Positions 16,113-25,341 are shown, counted from the stretch's first letter. The stretch: 45,232 nt of DNA from Butyricicoccus sp. (GCA_020025885.1 JAHHRJ010000015.1:1-45232); one strand, 5' to 3'. The notes: generated by a model not told the origin, from the letters alone. Program-made: numbers and translations.

Positions 16113-17243
16113 ATGGAAGATCTTGTTTATAAAAATCAAACAGCACTTCGGCGCGGATATACGACCGGATCTTGTGCGGCGGCGGCAGCACAGGCAGCGT
16201 GCCTTTTGCTGCTCACTGGGCAAGTACCAGAATGCATTGCACTTTCCACCCCGAAAGGGATCACGTTGCAGCTCTATCCGGAGCAAATGCATATGGAAGC
16301 GGACGCGGCGGTCTGCTGCATCCGAAAGGATAGCGGGGATGACCCCGATGTGACCAATGGCATTCATATTTTTGCCAAGGTATCCAAAATTACAGAAGGT
16401 ATTGTGTTACAGGCAGGCACAGGGGTTGGCACGGTCACACGGCCGGGGCTTTCCGTGCCTGTCGGAGAACCAGCAATCAATCCGGGACCACGGGCGCAGA
16501 TTCGTGCGGCGGTAGAGTCGGTCATGCAGCAGGTGGGATACACAGGCGGATTACAAATCGTGATCTCAGCGGAAAATGGCGAGGAAATCGCACAGCATAC
16601 CTACAATGTACATCTTGGTGTGATTGGCGGGATCTCGATTCTGGGTACAAGCGGCATTGTAGAGCCGATGAGCGAAAAGGCACTCATGGATACCACACAT
16701 TTGGAGCTGGATAGTTTGTATGCAGCAGATGCTGAGCGTGTGCTCATTTGTCCGGGCAACTATGGTGCGGACTTTGCACGTGATACACTGGGACTTGACC
16801 TAGAGCAAGCGGTCAAGTGCTCGAACTTTATTGGAGACGCCTTAGACTATGCAGTTTGGAAAGGGTTCCGCAAAATCTTTTTGGTGGGTCATGCAGGAAA
16901 ACTCGTAAAGCTGGCAGCCGGAATTTTCAACACCCATTCATCTGTGGCAGATGGCAGACAGGAAATTTTTGTTGCGCATGCAGCACTTTGCGGTGCACCG
17001 CCGGAGATCCTGCGCGGGCTGATGGATGCCGTCACGGTGGATGCATGTATCACACTGCTTGATCAGTGTGGGCTGCGGGAGACAGTGTTCCAGCAAATCG
17101 GTGCGGAAATCCAAGCGCGTTTACGCCGCCGAATGCATGGAAAGGCGCAAATTGAATTTTTGATGTTTACAAACCAAAATGGCACATTGGCACAGTCAGA
17201 GGACGCCGATTTGCTTTGTGAAGAATTTCGAGGAAATATATGA
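16113..17243 (+). CDS. cbiD: Cobalt-precorrin-5B (C1)-methyltransferase
   Basis: The 376-residue protein starts MEDLVYKNQTALRRGYTTGSCAAAAA, the diagnostic CbiD N-terminus, and contains GEPAINPGPR, GGISILGTSGIVEPMS and LVGHAGKLVKLAAG. It methylates C1 of the ring-contracted cobalt corrinoid using S-adenosylmethionine and is specific to the anaerobic pathway. Start ATG 16113 is chosen over ATG 16101 because GGAG (16103-16106) then sits 6 bases upstream; the frame is open back into the riboswitch, which is not coding. It is the first gene of the operon and overlaps cbiL by ATGA. Confidence 0.96.
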   Translation: MEDLVYKNQTALRRGYTTGSCAAAAAQAACLLLLTGQVPECIALSTPKGITLQLYPEQMHMEADAAVCCIRKDSGDDPDVTNGIHIFAKVSKITEGIVLQAGTGVGTVTRPGLSVPVGEPAINPGPRAQIRAAVESVMQQVGYTGGLQIVISAENGEEIAQHTYNVHLGVIGGISILGTSGIVEPMSEKALMDTTHLELDSLYAADAERVLICPGNYGADFARDTLGLDLEQAVKCSNFIGDALDYAVWKGFRKIFLVGHAGKLVKLAAGIFNTHSSVADGRQEIFVAHAALCGAPPEILRGLMDAVTVDACITLLDQCGLRETVFQQIGAEIQARLRRRMHGKAQIEFLMFTNQNGTLAQSEDADLLCEEFRGNI

Positions 17244-17932
17244 AACAAGGAAAATTATATGGTGTTGGCGTAGGTCCGGGCGATCCGGAGCTCATGACTT
17301 GCAAGGCGGTTCGCTTGATCGAGACTTGCGATGTGGTAGCTGTGCCCAAGGGCGGTTCAGGCGAGCAGACAGCACTCAATATCGCGGCAAAGTGGATCGG
17401 CGACAAGACCGTTTTGCATTGTGATATGCCCATGATACGGGATAAGGAAGTATTGAATGCTTGTCACGACAGGGCGGCGGATGACATCTGTGCACTGCTC
17501 GATGGAGGCAAGATGGTTGTTTTTCTGACGCTTGGTGATCCGGCAGTGTATTCGACCTATTGGTATGTGCACCGCAGAGTAGAAGCACGCGGATATGAAG
17601 TGGAAATCGTGCCAGGCGTTCCATCTTTCTGTGCGGTTGCGGCGCGGCTTGGACAAGCCTTGTGTGAGGGCAGTCAAATGCTGCACATTATTCCAGTCTC
17701 CCATAATGCTACAAGGGAGGGGTTGGAACTGCCAGGCAATAAGGTGCTCATGAAGGCAGGACGCTCCATTTTGGAAGTACGTGACCTGCTCGAAGAAGCG
17801 GGCAAGGGTGACACTGCGGCACTGGTTGAGCGATGCAGCATGGAAGGCGAACGCGTGGTACGCGATCTGCGCGAACTGGATGACCCAACAGGGTATTTTT
17901 CGGTCATTTTGGTACGGGAGGAACAGACATGA
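17240..17932 (+). CDS. cbiL: Cobalt-precorrin-2 C20-methyltransferase
   Basis: The 230-residue tetrapyrrole methylase begins KLYGVGVGPGDPELMTCKAV, the CbiL/CobI glycine-rich loop, with TLGDPAVYSTYWYVHRRVE and VPGVPSFCAVAARLG. The protein adds the C20 methyl group to cobalt-factor II using SAM. Length is normal. ATGA overlaps join it to both cbiD and cbiF. Confidence 0.95.
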   Translation: MKQGKLYGVGVGPGDPELMTCKAVRLIETCDVVAVPKGGSGEQTALNIAAKWIGDKTVLHCDMPMIRDKEVLNACHDRAADDICALLDGGKMVVFLTLGDPAVYSTYWYVHRRVEARGYEVEIVPGVPSFCAVAARLGQALCEGSQMLHIIPVSHNATREGLELPGNKVLMKAGRSILEVRDLLEEAGKGDTAALVERCSMEGERVVRDLRELDDPTGYFSVILVREEQT

Positions 17933-18684
17933 TCTATTTTGTTGGCGCAGGTTCAGGTGCACCTGATCTAATTACCGTGCGCGGTGCGAAGCTGCTCGAA
18001 CATGCGGATGTGGTTGTATATGCAGGTTCGCTGGTGAATCCCGCATTGCTGGAATCCTGCAAGCCGGAATGTAAGTTATATAACAGCGCGAAAATGACAC
18101 TGGAAGAAGTTATGGATGTGATGATTCCAGCCGAGCGGGAGGGTAAATGTGTGGTTCGTCTGCACACGGGAGATCCTTGTGTATATGGTGCGCACCGTGA
18201 GCAGATGGATGTTCTGGATGAACACGGTATTACATATGAAGTCGTACCAGGTGTTTCCTCGTTCTGCGGTGCGGCGGCGGCACTCAAGGCAGAGTATACA
18301 CTGCCAGAGGTCAGCCAGACAGTCATTTTGACGCGCATGGAGGGCAGAACGCCAGTACCCGAAAAGGAGAAGATCGAGCTTTTGGCGGCGCATGGTGCGA
18401 CGATGGTGATTTTCCTGTCTGCTGGACAGATGGAAAAACTGTCCGAGCGATTGCAGGCGGGCGGCTATACAGCAGATACGCCAGTTGGTATTGTGTATAA
18501 GGCAACTTGGCCGGAAGAAAAGGTCGTGCGCACGACAGTTGGACAGATGGCGCAGGCAGCGCGCGAGCATGAGATCACAAAAACGGCGCTGATTACCGTT
18601 GGCAGCTTTCTGGGGGATGTGTACGAACGCTCCAAGCTCTATGACCCAACCTTTACAACGGAATTCCGTGAGGCGAGCAAATGA
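17929..18684 (+). CDS. cbiF: Cobalt-precorrin-4 C11-methyltransferase
   Basis: The 251-residue tetrapyrrole methylase begins MIYFVGAGSGAPDLITVRG and carries VVYAGSLVNPALL, HTGDPCVYGAHREQM and VPGVSSFCGAAAALKAEYTLPE, all specific to CbiF/CobM. It methylates C11 after ring contraction. GGGAGGAAC lies before the start, and ATGA overlaps join it to cbiL and cbiG. Confidence 0.96.
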   Translation: MIYFVGAGSGAPDLITVRGAKLLEHADVVVYAGSLVNPALLESCKPECKLYNSAKMTLEEVMDVMIPAEREGKCVVRLHTGDPCVYGAHREQMDVLDEHGITYEVVPGVSSFCGAAAALKAEYTLPEVSQTVILTRMEGRTPVPEKEKIELLAAHGATMVIFLSAGQMEKLSERLQAGGYTADTPVGIVYKATWPEEKVVRTTVGQMAQAAREHEITKTALITVGSFLGDVYERSKLYDPTFTTEFREASK

Positions 18685-19694
18685 TTCGGGTGAAGATCAT
18701 TTCCTTTACTGCACAAGGGGCACAGACCGCGGCACGCGCGTCGGCAGTTTTAACAGACTGTTGTGTGGAACGCTATGCCAGAGGGGTAGACAGCTCATTA
18801 CAGCATACAAAGCTATCTCGCATGGTACAGCAAGCAATGGTGGATTGTGACCTTATCGTGTTTGTCGGCGCAACAGGGATTGCTGTGCGTATGTGTGCAC
18901 CGTTTTTGCAGGGAAAGCAGTATGACCCTGCGGTAGTCGTGATCGATGAACAGGGGAAGTTTGTGATTTCTTTGCTGTCTGGGCATCTGGGCGGCGCAAA
19001 TGCGCAAGCACAAGTGTTGGCAGATGGGATTCATGCACAGGCTGTGATCACAACGGCGACAGATGGACGCAGTGCATTTGCAGTGGATAGTTGGGCGAAG
19101 GCACACGGATGCACGGTACATGAGGTCGATCAGATCAAGCACGTATCAGGGGCGATTTTGGCAGAGCAAGCAGTCGGTTTTCAGAGTGATTTCCCCATTG
19201 TAGGAGTGTTACCCAAAGGGCTTGCACAAGATGGAAACAGTGGCATTGTGGTCTCTGTCCGCACCGGACAAAAGCCGTTTGTGCATACCCTGCACCTTGT
19301 TCCAAAAATTTTGACGCTTGGTATTGGCTGCCGTCGTGGTATACCCATGGAAGAAATCGAGCGGGCGGTAAATTCTGTTTTGAAAGAAGAACAGATTCCG
19401 CTGTCTGCTGTTTATGCCGTGGCTTCGATTGATGTAAAAAAGGATGAGCTGGGGCTGTGCACATTTTGTCAGGAGCATGGGCTTCCGTTCTTGACCTATA
19501 CCGCACAGGAGCTTTTAGAAGTACAAGGGGAATTTTCAGCATCTGCATTTGTACAGCACACCGTTGGCGTGGACAATGTTTGTGAGCGATCCGCACTGCA
19601 AGCGAGTGAAGGCGGTCGATTGGTTCGCAGAAAAACACCCTGCGGAGGCATTACCGTTGCGCTGGCAATGCGAGATTGGGAGGTAGTTTTTTGA
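18681..19694 (+). CDS. cbiG: Cobalt-precorrin-5A hydrolase
   Basis: The 337-residue protein has the N-terminal CbiG region (FVGATGIAVRMCAPFL, ISLLSGHLGGANA), a middle segment, and the C-terminal domain with LTLGIGCRRGIPMEEI. CbiG opens the delta-lactone and releases the two-carbon fragment (acetaldehyde) from cobalt-precorrin-5A, a step found only in the anaerobic route. It is not fused to CbiH here. It overlaps cbiF by ATGA and hemA by TTGA. Confidence 0.95.
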   Translation: MIRVKIISFTAQGAQTAARASAVLTDCCVERYARGVDSSLQHTKLSRMVQQAMVDCDLIVFVGATGIAVRMCAPFLQGKQYDPAVVVIDEQGKFVISLLSGHLGGANAQAQVLADGIHAQAVITTATDGRSAFAVDSWAKAHGCTVHEVDQIKHVSGAILAEQAVGFQSDFPIVGVLPKGLAQDGNSGIVVSVRTGQKPFVHTLHLVPKILTLGIGCRRGIPMEEIERAVNSVLKEEQIPLSAVYAVASIDVKKDELGLCTFCQEHGLPFLTYTAQELLEVQGEFSASAFVQHTVGVDNVCERSALQASEGGRLVRRKTPCGGITVALAMRDWEVVF

Positions 19695-20884
19695 ATATTT
19701 GTATGGCGGGCATTGATTTTCACTGTGCAAATCTTGTGCAAAGGGAGTCGATCTCTTTTGTCGCAGGACAGGTGGAAAATCTGCTGCCCCGTATACAAGA
19801 GACAGAGGGTGTGCTGGGCTGTGTATTGATTGCGACATGCAATCGCACAGAGTTATATCTGCACACCGAACATAAAAAGATTGACCCGCTTTTGCTGCTG
19901 ACCAAGGCGGCAAATGTGCCGCTTGCCGCATATCAAGACATTGCGGCAGTGCGGCAGAGCGAAGAGGCGATCACCCATCTGTTTGAAGTGGCGGCGGGGA
20001 TGCAGTCCCAGATTTTTGGGGACGACCAAATCGTATCCCAAGTGCGCGGAGCGATTGCGCTTTCCAGAAAACTGCATTGCGCGGATAGCGTACTTGATAC
20101 CTTATTTCGTTGTGCGGTGACAGGCAGTAAGCGCGTCAAAACGGAGACCCGATTGGTTGGCGTTCCAGCCTCGGCGGCACATCGTGGTGTTGCGCGTGCG
20201 GCGGAAATTCTGGGTACGCTGCAAAAAAAACGTGCAGTCGTGATTGGAAATGGAGAGATGGGGCGGCTGGCGGCTTCCTTGCTCTATCAAGCGGGCTGTC
20301 AGGTGACGGTTACTCTGCGCAGCTATCGGCATGGAGAAACAGTTGTACCAGCAGGCTGCGCCACATATCCATATGATGAGCGGTGTAATCTGATCGAGGG
20401 TGCAGACCTTGTGGTGAGTGCAACCACAAGTCCGCACTATACACTGTGTCAGGAGCAGATCGAGCGCATGGAAAACCCACCTGTTTTGATGATTGATCTT
20501 GCTATGCCGCGTGATATTGAAGATGCCGGATACCAAAATATCACGGTTCTGAATTTGGATGACTTGGGCACGCTGGAAGACGAAAACGCGGAAGAACGTG
20601 CGGCGGCATACGCCATTTTGGAAGAAGAAAAGGCAGAGTTTTATGCATGGTATGAGTACCGGAAAGCATTGCCGGTGATCGCACAAATGAAAGATACAGC
20701 GCTCATGCGCGTGCGGCATGACCGCTCGTTTTCCACGCTGTATACAGAAAATGACATTGATGAACTGATCGAGCTTGCAGTTCATAAAACGATAGATATG
20801 CTGTTGGGAGGCATGAAAGATGGGCTGACTGCAGTACAGATGCAGTCTTGTTTGGACAAGATGCAGAAAGGAATAGGAAAATGA
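19691..20884 (+). CDS. hemA: Glutamyl-tRNA reductase
   Basis: The 397-residue protein contains ATCNRTELYLHTEH with catalytic Cys50 and QIFGDDQIVSQVRGA. A Rossmann segment (VVIGNGEMGRLAASLLYQAG) and a C-terminal dimerisation helix follow. It reduces glutamyl-tRNA to glutamate-1-semialdehyde, the first committed step of C5 tetrapyrrole synthesis. The start is TTG 19691, 7 bases after GGGAGG and overlapping the cbiG stop; ATG 19703 would cut into the conserved N-terminus. Its place inside a riboswitch-controlled corrin operon indicates B12 feedback on 5-aminolevulinate supply. Confidence 0.95.
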   Translation: MNICMAGIDFHCANLVQRESISFVAGQVENLLPRIQETEGVLGCVLIATCNRTELYLHTEHKKIDPLLLLTKAANVPLAAYQDIAAVRQSEEAITHLFEVAAGMQSQIFGDDQIVSQVRGAIALSRKLHCADSVLDTLFRCAVTGSKRVKTETRLVGVPASAAHRGVARAAEILGTLQKKRAVVIGNGEMGRLAASLLYQAGCQVTVTLRSYRHGETVVPAGCATYPYDERCNLIEGADLVVSATTSPHYTLCQEQIERMENPPVLMIDLAMPRDIEDAGYQNITVLNLDDLGTLEDENAEERAAAYAILEEEKAEFYAWYEYRKALPVIAQMKDTALMRVRHDRSFSTLYTENDIDELIELAVHKTIDMLLGGMKDGLTAVQMQSCLDKMQKGIGK

Positions 20885-21609
20885 AGCTATATGTAATCGG
20901 AATTGGTCCGGGCGGTGAAAATGAAATGACCTTGCGCGCGGTACGTGCGCTGGAACAGTGTGACTGCGTTGCAGGCTATGGGTTATATCTCGACCTGATC
21001 AATGGACTGTTGGATGGAAAAGAGCGCATCCAGACAGGTATGACGCGCGAAGTAGATCGCTGCACTGCCGCACGCGATGCGGCACTGGCAGGACACACTG
21101 TTGCAGTCATTTCGAGCGGTGATGCAGGCGTATATGGCATGGCAGGACTCATGTTTGAAGTCTGTCAGGCACATTCGGAAATTGAAATTGAAGTCATTCC
21201 GGGCATTACGGCGGCTTGTTCAGGAGGCGCCGTATTGGGTGCACCGCTCACGAGCGATTTTTGTGTTGTCAGCCTGAGCAATCTTTTGACCCCTTGGGAG
21301 ACGATTGAAAAGCGTCTGCATGCGGCAGCACAGGGCGATTTTTGCCTGTGCTTATACAATCCAGCAAGTAAGAAGCGCACCGACCATCTGCAAAAGGCGT
21401 GCGATATTTTGCTGGCTGAGCGCGATCCAAAGACCCCATGCGGCTTGGTGCGCAACATTGGACGAGAGGGCGAAACGTTCCAGCTTTTGACCCTTGGAGA
21501 ACTGCGCGACACCAGCGTGGACATGCTGACCACGGTATTTATCGGAAACTCGGTCACAGAGGTCATTTCCGGACGACTGGTCACACCGCGTGGTTATCAT
21601 GGCGTATGA
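20881..21609 (+). CDS. cbiH: Cobalt-precorrin-3 C17-methyltransferase
   Basis: The 242-residue tetrapyrrole methylase begins MKLYVIGIGPGGENEMTLRA and contains GYGLYLDLI, ISSGDAGVYGMAGL, VIPGITAACSGGAVLGAPL and LYNPASKKR. CbiH methylates C17 and drives ring contraction with lactone formation. Start ATG 20881 overlaps the hemA stop; the frame is open further upstream inside hemA. Confidence 0.96.
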   Translation: MKLYVIGIGPGGENEMTLRAVRALEQCDCVAGYGLYLDLINGLLDGKERIQTGMTREVDRCTAARDAALAGHTVAVISSGDAGVYGMAGLMFEVCQAHSEIEIEVIPGITAACSGGAVLGAPLTSDFCVVSLSNLLTPWETIEKRLHAAAQGDFCLCLYNPASKKRTDHLQKACDILLAERDPKTPCGLVRNIGREGETFQLLTLGELRDTSVDMLTTVFIGNSVTEVISGRLVTPRGYHGV

Positions 21610-22799
21610 AGATTTTTCTTTTTTCAGGCACGACAGAGGGGAAGCTGATTTGCCGATTTTTGGCAACCCATCATGTGCCAGTCGAAGTTTTTGTAGCGAC
21701 CAATTACGGTGAGGCAGTCATGGAGCCGCTTGCAGGAGTGACCATTCATACAGGACGCTTGACCGTGCCAGAAATGGCAGAATATCTTGACAGAGATGTA
21801 CTGGTGATTGATGCGACTCACCCGTATGCGAGTGTAGTGACACAGAATATTCGCGAGGCGTGTGCACAGACAGGTGCGGAGTATTTGCGCCTATTGCGAC
21901 CAGCACAGGCGACTCATTCGGTGGTGACTGTGCCAGACACACAGGCGGCAGTTGCATGGCTTGCAGAGCATTCAGGTAAAGTACTCCTCACAACGGGCAG
22001 CAAGGAGCTGGATTTTTACACAGCGGTTCCAGAGTACCGAGAGCGGTTGTTTCCGCGTGTACTGCCCACCGCAGATGTGCTTGCAAAATGCACACAACTG
22101 GGCTTTCCGGGCGCGTCCATCATTGCCATGCAAGGACCGTTTTCCCATGAAATGAATGTGGCACTGTTACAAAAAACAGGTGCAGAGATTTTGGTGACCA
22201 AGGATACTGGAAAAAGCGGTGGCTTTGCCGAAAAGTTATCAGCGGCAAAAGCAGTTGGTGCAACCGTTTTGATGATCGCCCGTCCGCTTGAAGAAAAGGG
22301 ACGGACGGTAGACGAAATGAAAGCCTACCTTGCCGCACGGCTGGGACTTCTGTTGGAAGATGCACCACGCTTTCCGATGTTTGTATCGATCACCGGCAAG
22401 AAAGTAGTTGTTGTGGGTGCGGGAAAAATTGCCACGCGCCGGATCAAGGTGCTGCAACGCTTTGGTGCAGAAATTCATGTGATCGCGCCAGCATGTGCAG
22501 AGGAAATTGACCAGACCATGATTCATTGGGAGGCACGTCCCTTTACCGAAGAAAATGTGGAGGGTGCGTTTTTGGTCATTGCGGCAACTGATGATCGTGC
22601 AGTCAATCATGCAGTATATGAGGCTTGCATGAAACGGAACATTCTGGTCAGTGTGGCAGACTGCGCGGCAGAGAGCACATTCTATTTTCCGGCAGTCTGC
22701 TTTGGCAGTCAGGTAACCGTTGGTCTGGTATCCGATGGCACAGACCATCATGCAGTATCTCGTACTGCAAAAAAAATTCGGGAGATCCTAGATGTATGA
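21606..22799 (+). CDS. cbiJ: Fusion: cobalt-precorrin-6A reductase (CbiJ) + precorrin-2 dehydrogenase (SirC/CysG-N)
   Basis: Residues 1-~250 are a CbiJ/CobK reductase (MKIFLFSGTTEGKLICRFL, DATHPYASVVTQNIREA, LLTTGSKEL, TKDTGKSGG), which reduces cobalt-precorrin-6A. From about residue 258 a second NAD-binding domain starts (GKKVVVVGAGKIATRRIKVL) and ends with FPAVCFGSQVTVGLVSDGTD, typical of SirC/Met8/CysG-N, which oxidises precorrin-2 to sirohydrochlorin. I see no stop or frameshift between the parts. The fusion joins an early and a late step of the route; the SirC part feeds CbiK. Whether it also chelates iron is unknown. ATGA overlaps on both sides. Confidence 0.92.
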   Translation: MKIFLFSGTTEGKLICRFLATHHVPVEVFVATNYGEAVMEPLAGVTIHTGRLTVPEMAEYLDRDVLVIDATHPYASVVTQNIREACAQTGAEYLRLLRPAQATHSVVTVPDTQAAVAWLAEHSGKVLLTTGSKELDFYTAVPEYRERLFPRVLPTADVLAKCTQLGFPGASIIAMQGPFSHEMNVALLQKTGAEILVTKDTGKSGGFAEKLSAAKAVGATVLMIARPLEEKGRTVDEMKAYLAARLGLLLEDAPRFPMFVSITGKKVVVVGAGKIATRRIKVLQRFGAEIHVIAPACAEEIDQTMIHWEARPFTEENVEGAFLVIAATDDRAVNHAVYEACMKRNILVSVADCAAESTFYFPAVCFGSQVTVGLVSDGTDHHAVSRTAKKIREILDV

Positions 22800-23662
22800 T
22801 AGAAACGATAAAATTTGGAAGCCGAGACAGTAAGCTGGCTGTCATTCAGGCAGAGCTTGTGCTGCATACGATCGATGCACCCTGTGAGCTGATTACAATG
22901 AAAACCACAGGCGACCTGATCTTGGATCGCACTTTGGAGCAGATCGGTGGCAAGGGGTTATTTGTAAAAGAGTTAGACCGTGCGCTTGCCGCAAAGGAAG
23001 TGGATTTCACGGTGCATAGCCTAAAGGATATGCCAATGGAACAGCCAGAGGGATTGCCCATTGTGGCATATTCCAAGCGGGAAGATGCACGTGATGCGCT
23101 GGTACTCGCGGCAGGGCTTTTAGAACTAGATTTGTCCAAGCCCATCGGCTGTGCAAGTGCAAGACGGCGGGTGCAGCTTCAAAAGCTATTTCCGGGCGCG
23201 ATCATCAAGCCAGTGCGTGGTAACATTCAGACCCGCTTGCGTAAGCTGGATGAGGGACAGTATGGCGCATTGGTGCTTGCCTGTGCCGGACTGGAGCGCT
23301 TAGGACTGACCGATCGCATTGCACGGCGCTTTTCCACAGACGAGATTTTGCCGGCGGCAGGACAAGGCATTGTTGCAGTACAGAGCCGCGCAGGGCAGGA
23401 TCTTACATGTCTGTCACGTTTTGCGGATGCAGATGCGCGTGATTGTGCCTGTGCAGAGCGCAGTTTTATCCGTACATTGGACGGCGGCTGTGCGTCTCCG
23501 GTTGCGGCATATGCAGAAGTTTCTGGGGACACCATCAAACTGCGCGGTATGTATGTAAACAAAGCACAAACGATAATCCGGTTTGGAGACTGTACTGGAA
23601 AGCGAGAAGATGCCGAAGCGCTTGGACGTAATTTGGCAGAGCGGCTCAGACGAGGTGAGTAA
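22796..23662 (+). CDS. hemC: Hydroxymethylbilane synthase
   Basis: The 288-residue protein begins IKFGSRDSKLAVIQAELV and has GKGLFVKELDRALAAKEVD and HSLKDMPM. The cofactor cysteine lies in LDGGCASPVAAYA (Cys232), where dipyrromethane is attached. It joins four porphobilinogen units to hydroxymethylbilane. Start ATG 22796 overlaps the stop of the cbiJ fusion. cobA-hemD follows after 3 bases. Confidence 0.96.
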   Translation: MIETIKFGSRDSKLAVIQAELVLHTIDAPCELITMKTTGDLILDRTLEQIGGKGLFVKELDRALAAKEVDFTVHSLKDMPMEQPEGLPIVAYSKREDARDALVLAAGLLELDLSKPIGCASARRRVQLQKLFPGAIIKPVRGNIQTRLRKLDEGQYGALVLACAGLERLGLTDRIARRFSTDEILPAAGQGIVAVQSRAGQDLTCLSRFADADARDCACAERSFIRTLDGGCASPVAAYAEVSGDTIKLRGMYVNKAQTIIRFGDCTGKREDAEALGRNLAERLRRGE

Positions 23663-23665
23663 AAC

Positions 23666-25150
23666 ATGAAAGTAATTCTGGTTGGTGCGGGACCAGGCGG
23701 ACGCGATCTCTTGACCCTGCGCGGTGCGGAAGTTCTGCGGCAAGCTGAGGTCGTTGTATATGACCGACTGGTGAGCCAAGATATTTTGGATTTGATTCCA
23801 CAGGATGCCGAGCGGGTGGATGTAGGCAAGGAAAACCACAATCACCGCGTACCGCAAGAGTGTATCAATGAAATTTTGGTAGAACTTGCCCAGACAGGCA
23901 AGCAAGTCGTGCGGCTCAAAGGTGGCGACTGTTATCTGTTTGGACGTGGCGGCGAAGAGTGTGAGTATCTGGTGGAACATGGCGTTGACTTTGAAGTTAT
24001 ACCTGGGGTGACCTCTGCGCTGGCAGCTCCAGCGTATGCAGGCATTCCGGTGACCCACCGTGACTACTGTTCTTCCGTGCATATTATCACAGGGCATGCA
24101 CGGGCAGGTAAGGAACTGGAAATCGACTTTGAAGCGTTGGTACGCACCAAAGGGACACTCGTATTTTTGATGGGACTTTCCGCGTTGCCGCAGATCATGC
24201 AGGGACTATTACACGCTGGAATGAATGAATATATGCCAGCGGCAGTGATCTCCAATGGTGCACGCGGCAACCAGAAAAAGGTCGTTGCGACGATTGGGAC
24301 ACTGGAAGCCGAGGTGCAGGCTGCGGGAATCAAAAGCCCTGCTGTGATTGTGGTGGGCAAGGTATGCGAGCTCAGCCAGTCACTGGATTGGTTTACACCG
24401 CTTCCACTACATGGCAAAACGATTGCCGTTACAAGACCAAAAGAGCGCATGGGTAGACTCTCTGGCAAACTGCGTGCATTGGGTGCAGATGTGTTAGAGT
24501 GCCCTTGTATTGAAACTGTGCTGCTGGAAAATGGTGCATTGCTCCGATATACGTTGTCAGAATCGTGGGATTGGGTTGTTTTGACCAGTCCGGCTGGTGT
24601 TTCAGCAATGGTACAAGGACTGGAGCAGGCAGGGCTGGATTTGCGTGCCCTTTATGGCATGCAGTTTGCGGTCATTGGAACAGGAACAGCGCAGGCGTTG
24701 GCACAATACGGCATTAAGGCAGATTTGATTCCTGAGGTATATGATGGAGCGCATCTGGCTGAGACGTTGATCGAGACCGTTCAGCCAGAAGAAAAAGTGC
24801 TCATTCTGCGTGCGGCACAGGGAGCACCAGAGCTGACAGAAGCGTTACGAGAAGCAGAAATTGTCTTTGCAGATGTCCCAACCTATGAGATCTTGCATCG
24901 TACAGACAGGGCACCGCTTTTGCAAGAAGCCATGGAAGCGGGTACACTAGATATTGTTACCTTTACAAGTGCATCCACGGTACGTGCGTTTATGGAGGCA
25001 GTCGACAATGTAGACTGCACGAAGTTTACTGCGCTTTGTATCGGAGAACAGACTGCCAATCAGGCAAGAGCCTATGGCATGCAGGTTTGCGTTGCGGAGA
25101 ACGCAACGATCGACAGCATGATTGAGGCTGTCAAAGCACTGCCGATCTAA
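23666..25150 (+). CDS. cobA-hemD: Fusion: uroporphyrinogen-III C-methyltransferase (CobA) + uroporphyrinogen-III synthase (HemD)
   Basis: Residues 1-~245 are a SUMT (LVGAGPGGRDLLTLRG, VVYDRLVS, FGRGGEE, VIPGVTSALAAPAYAGIPVTHR). Residues ~255-494 are a HemD domain (GKTIAVTRPKERMGRL, WVVLTSPAGVSAM, FTSASTVRAFMEAV). The protein closes hydroxymethylbilane to uroporphyrinogen III and methylates it twice to precorrin-2. This fusion is common in Firmicutes. One oddity is GGDCYLFGRGGEE where most SUMTs have GGDP(F/Y)xFGRGGEE. No hemE-type gene is in the window, so all product points to corrinoid or sirohaem. The operon's only large gap follows. Confidence 0.95.
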   Translation: MKVILVGAGPGGRDLLTLRGAEVLRQAEVVVYDRLVSQDILDLIPQDAERVDVGKENHNHRVPQECINEILVELAQTGKQVVRLKGGDCYLFGRGGEECEYLVEHGVDFEVIPGVTSALAAPAYAGIPVTHRDYCSSVHIITGHARAGKELEIDFEALVRTKGTLVFLMGLSALPQIMQGLLHAGMNEYMPAAVISNGARGNQKKVVATIGTLEAEVQAAGIKSPAVIVVGKVCELSQSLDWFTPLPLHGKTIAVTRPKERMGRLSGKLRALGADVLECPCIETVLLENGALLRYTLSESWDWVVLTSPAGVSAMVQGLEQAGLDLRALYGMQFAVIGTGTAQALAQYGIKADLIPEVYDGAHLAETLIETVQPEEKVLILRAAQGAPELTEALREAEIVFADVPTYEILHRTDRAPLLQEAMEAGTLDIVTFTSASTVRAFMEAVDNVDCTKFTALCIGEQTANQARAYGMQVCVAENATIDSMIEAVKALPI

Positions 25151-25341
25151 GGGAGTCCAATCCCCCTAGATACAGAGCCGGTTCCGGTAGTAGCTGGCTC
25201 TGATCCCCCCGGTTTCGCGCTCACAACGGCGCGAGTCGAGGGCAAAAAACAGGGCACATGTCCTTGCTTTTTGAAACTTTTATGTCACTTCGCTGCAAAA
25301 CGAAACGGCGAAAAGACTTTTGATCATCTCGATATGCTTGT
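25151..25341. other. Unexplained hairpin-rich spacer between cobA-hemD and hemB
   Basis: No convincing protein frame is seen. The segment can form CAGAGCC/GGCTCTG, TCGCGC/GCGCGA and TTCGC/GCGAA hairpins in order, and its first half is visibly richer in G+C than most intergenic DNA here. A weak AGG/CCT hairpin with flanking A and T runs near 25245-25278 might act as a poor terminator. It matches no RNA family I can name. Repeat copy 2 follows directly. Confidence 0.5.

Noticed and set aside
25245..25278. Terminator between cobA-hemD and hemB
   Set aside because: The only paired segment is about 3 bp with imperfect A/T flanks; too weak to list as a terminator.
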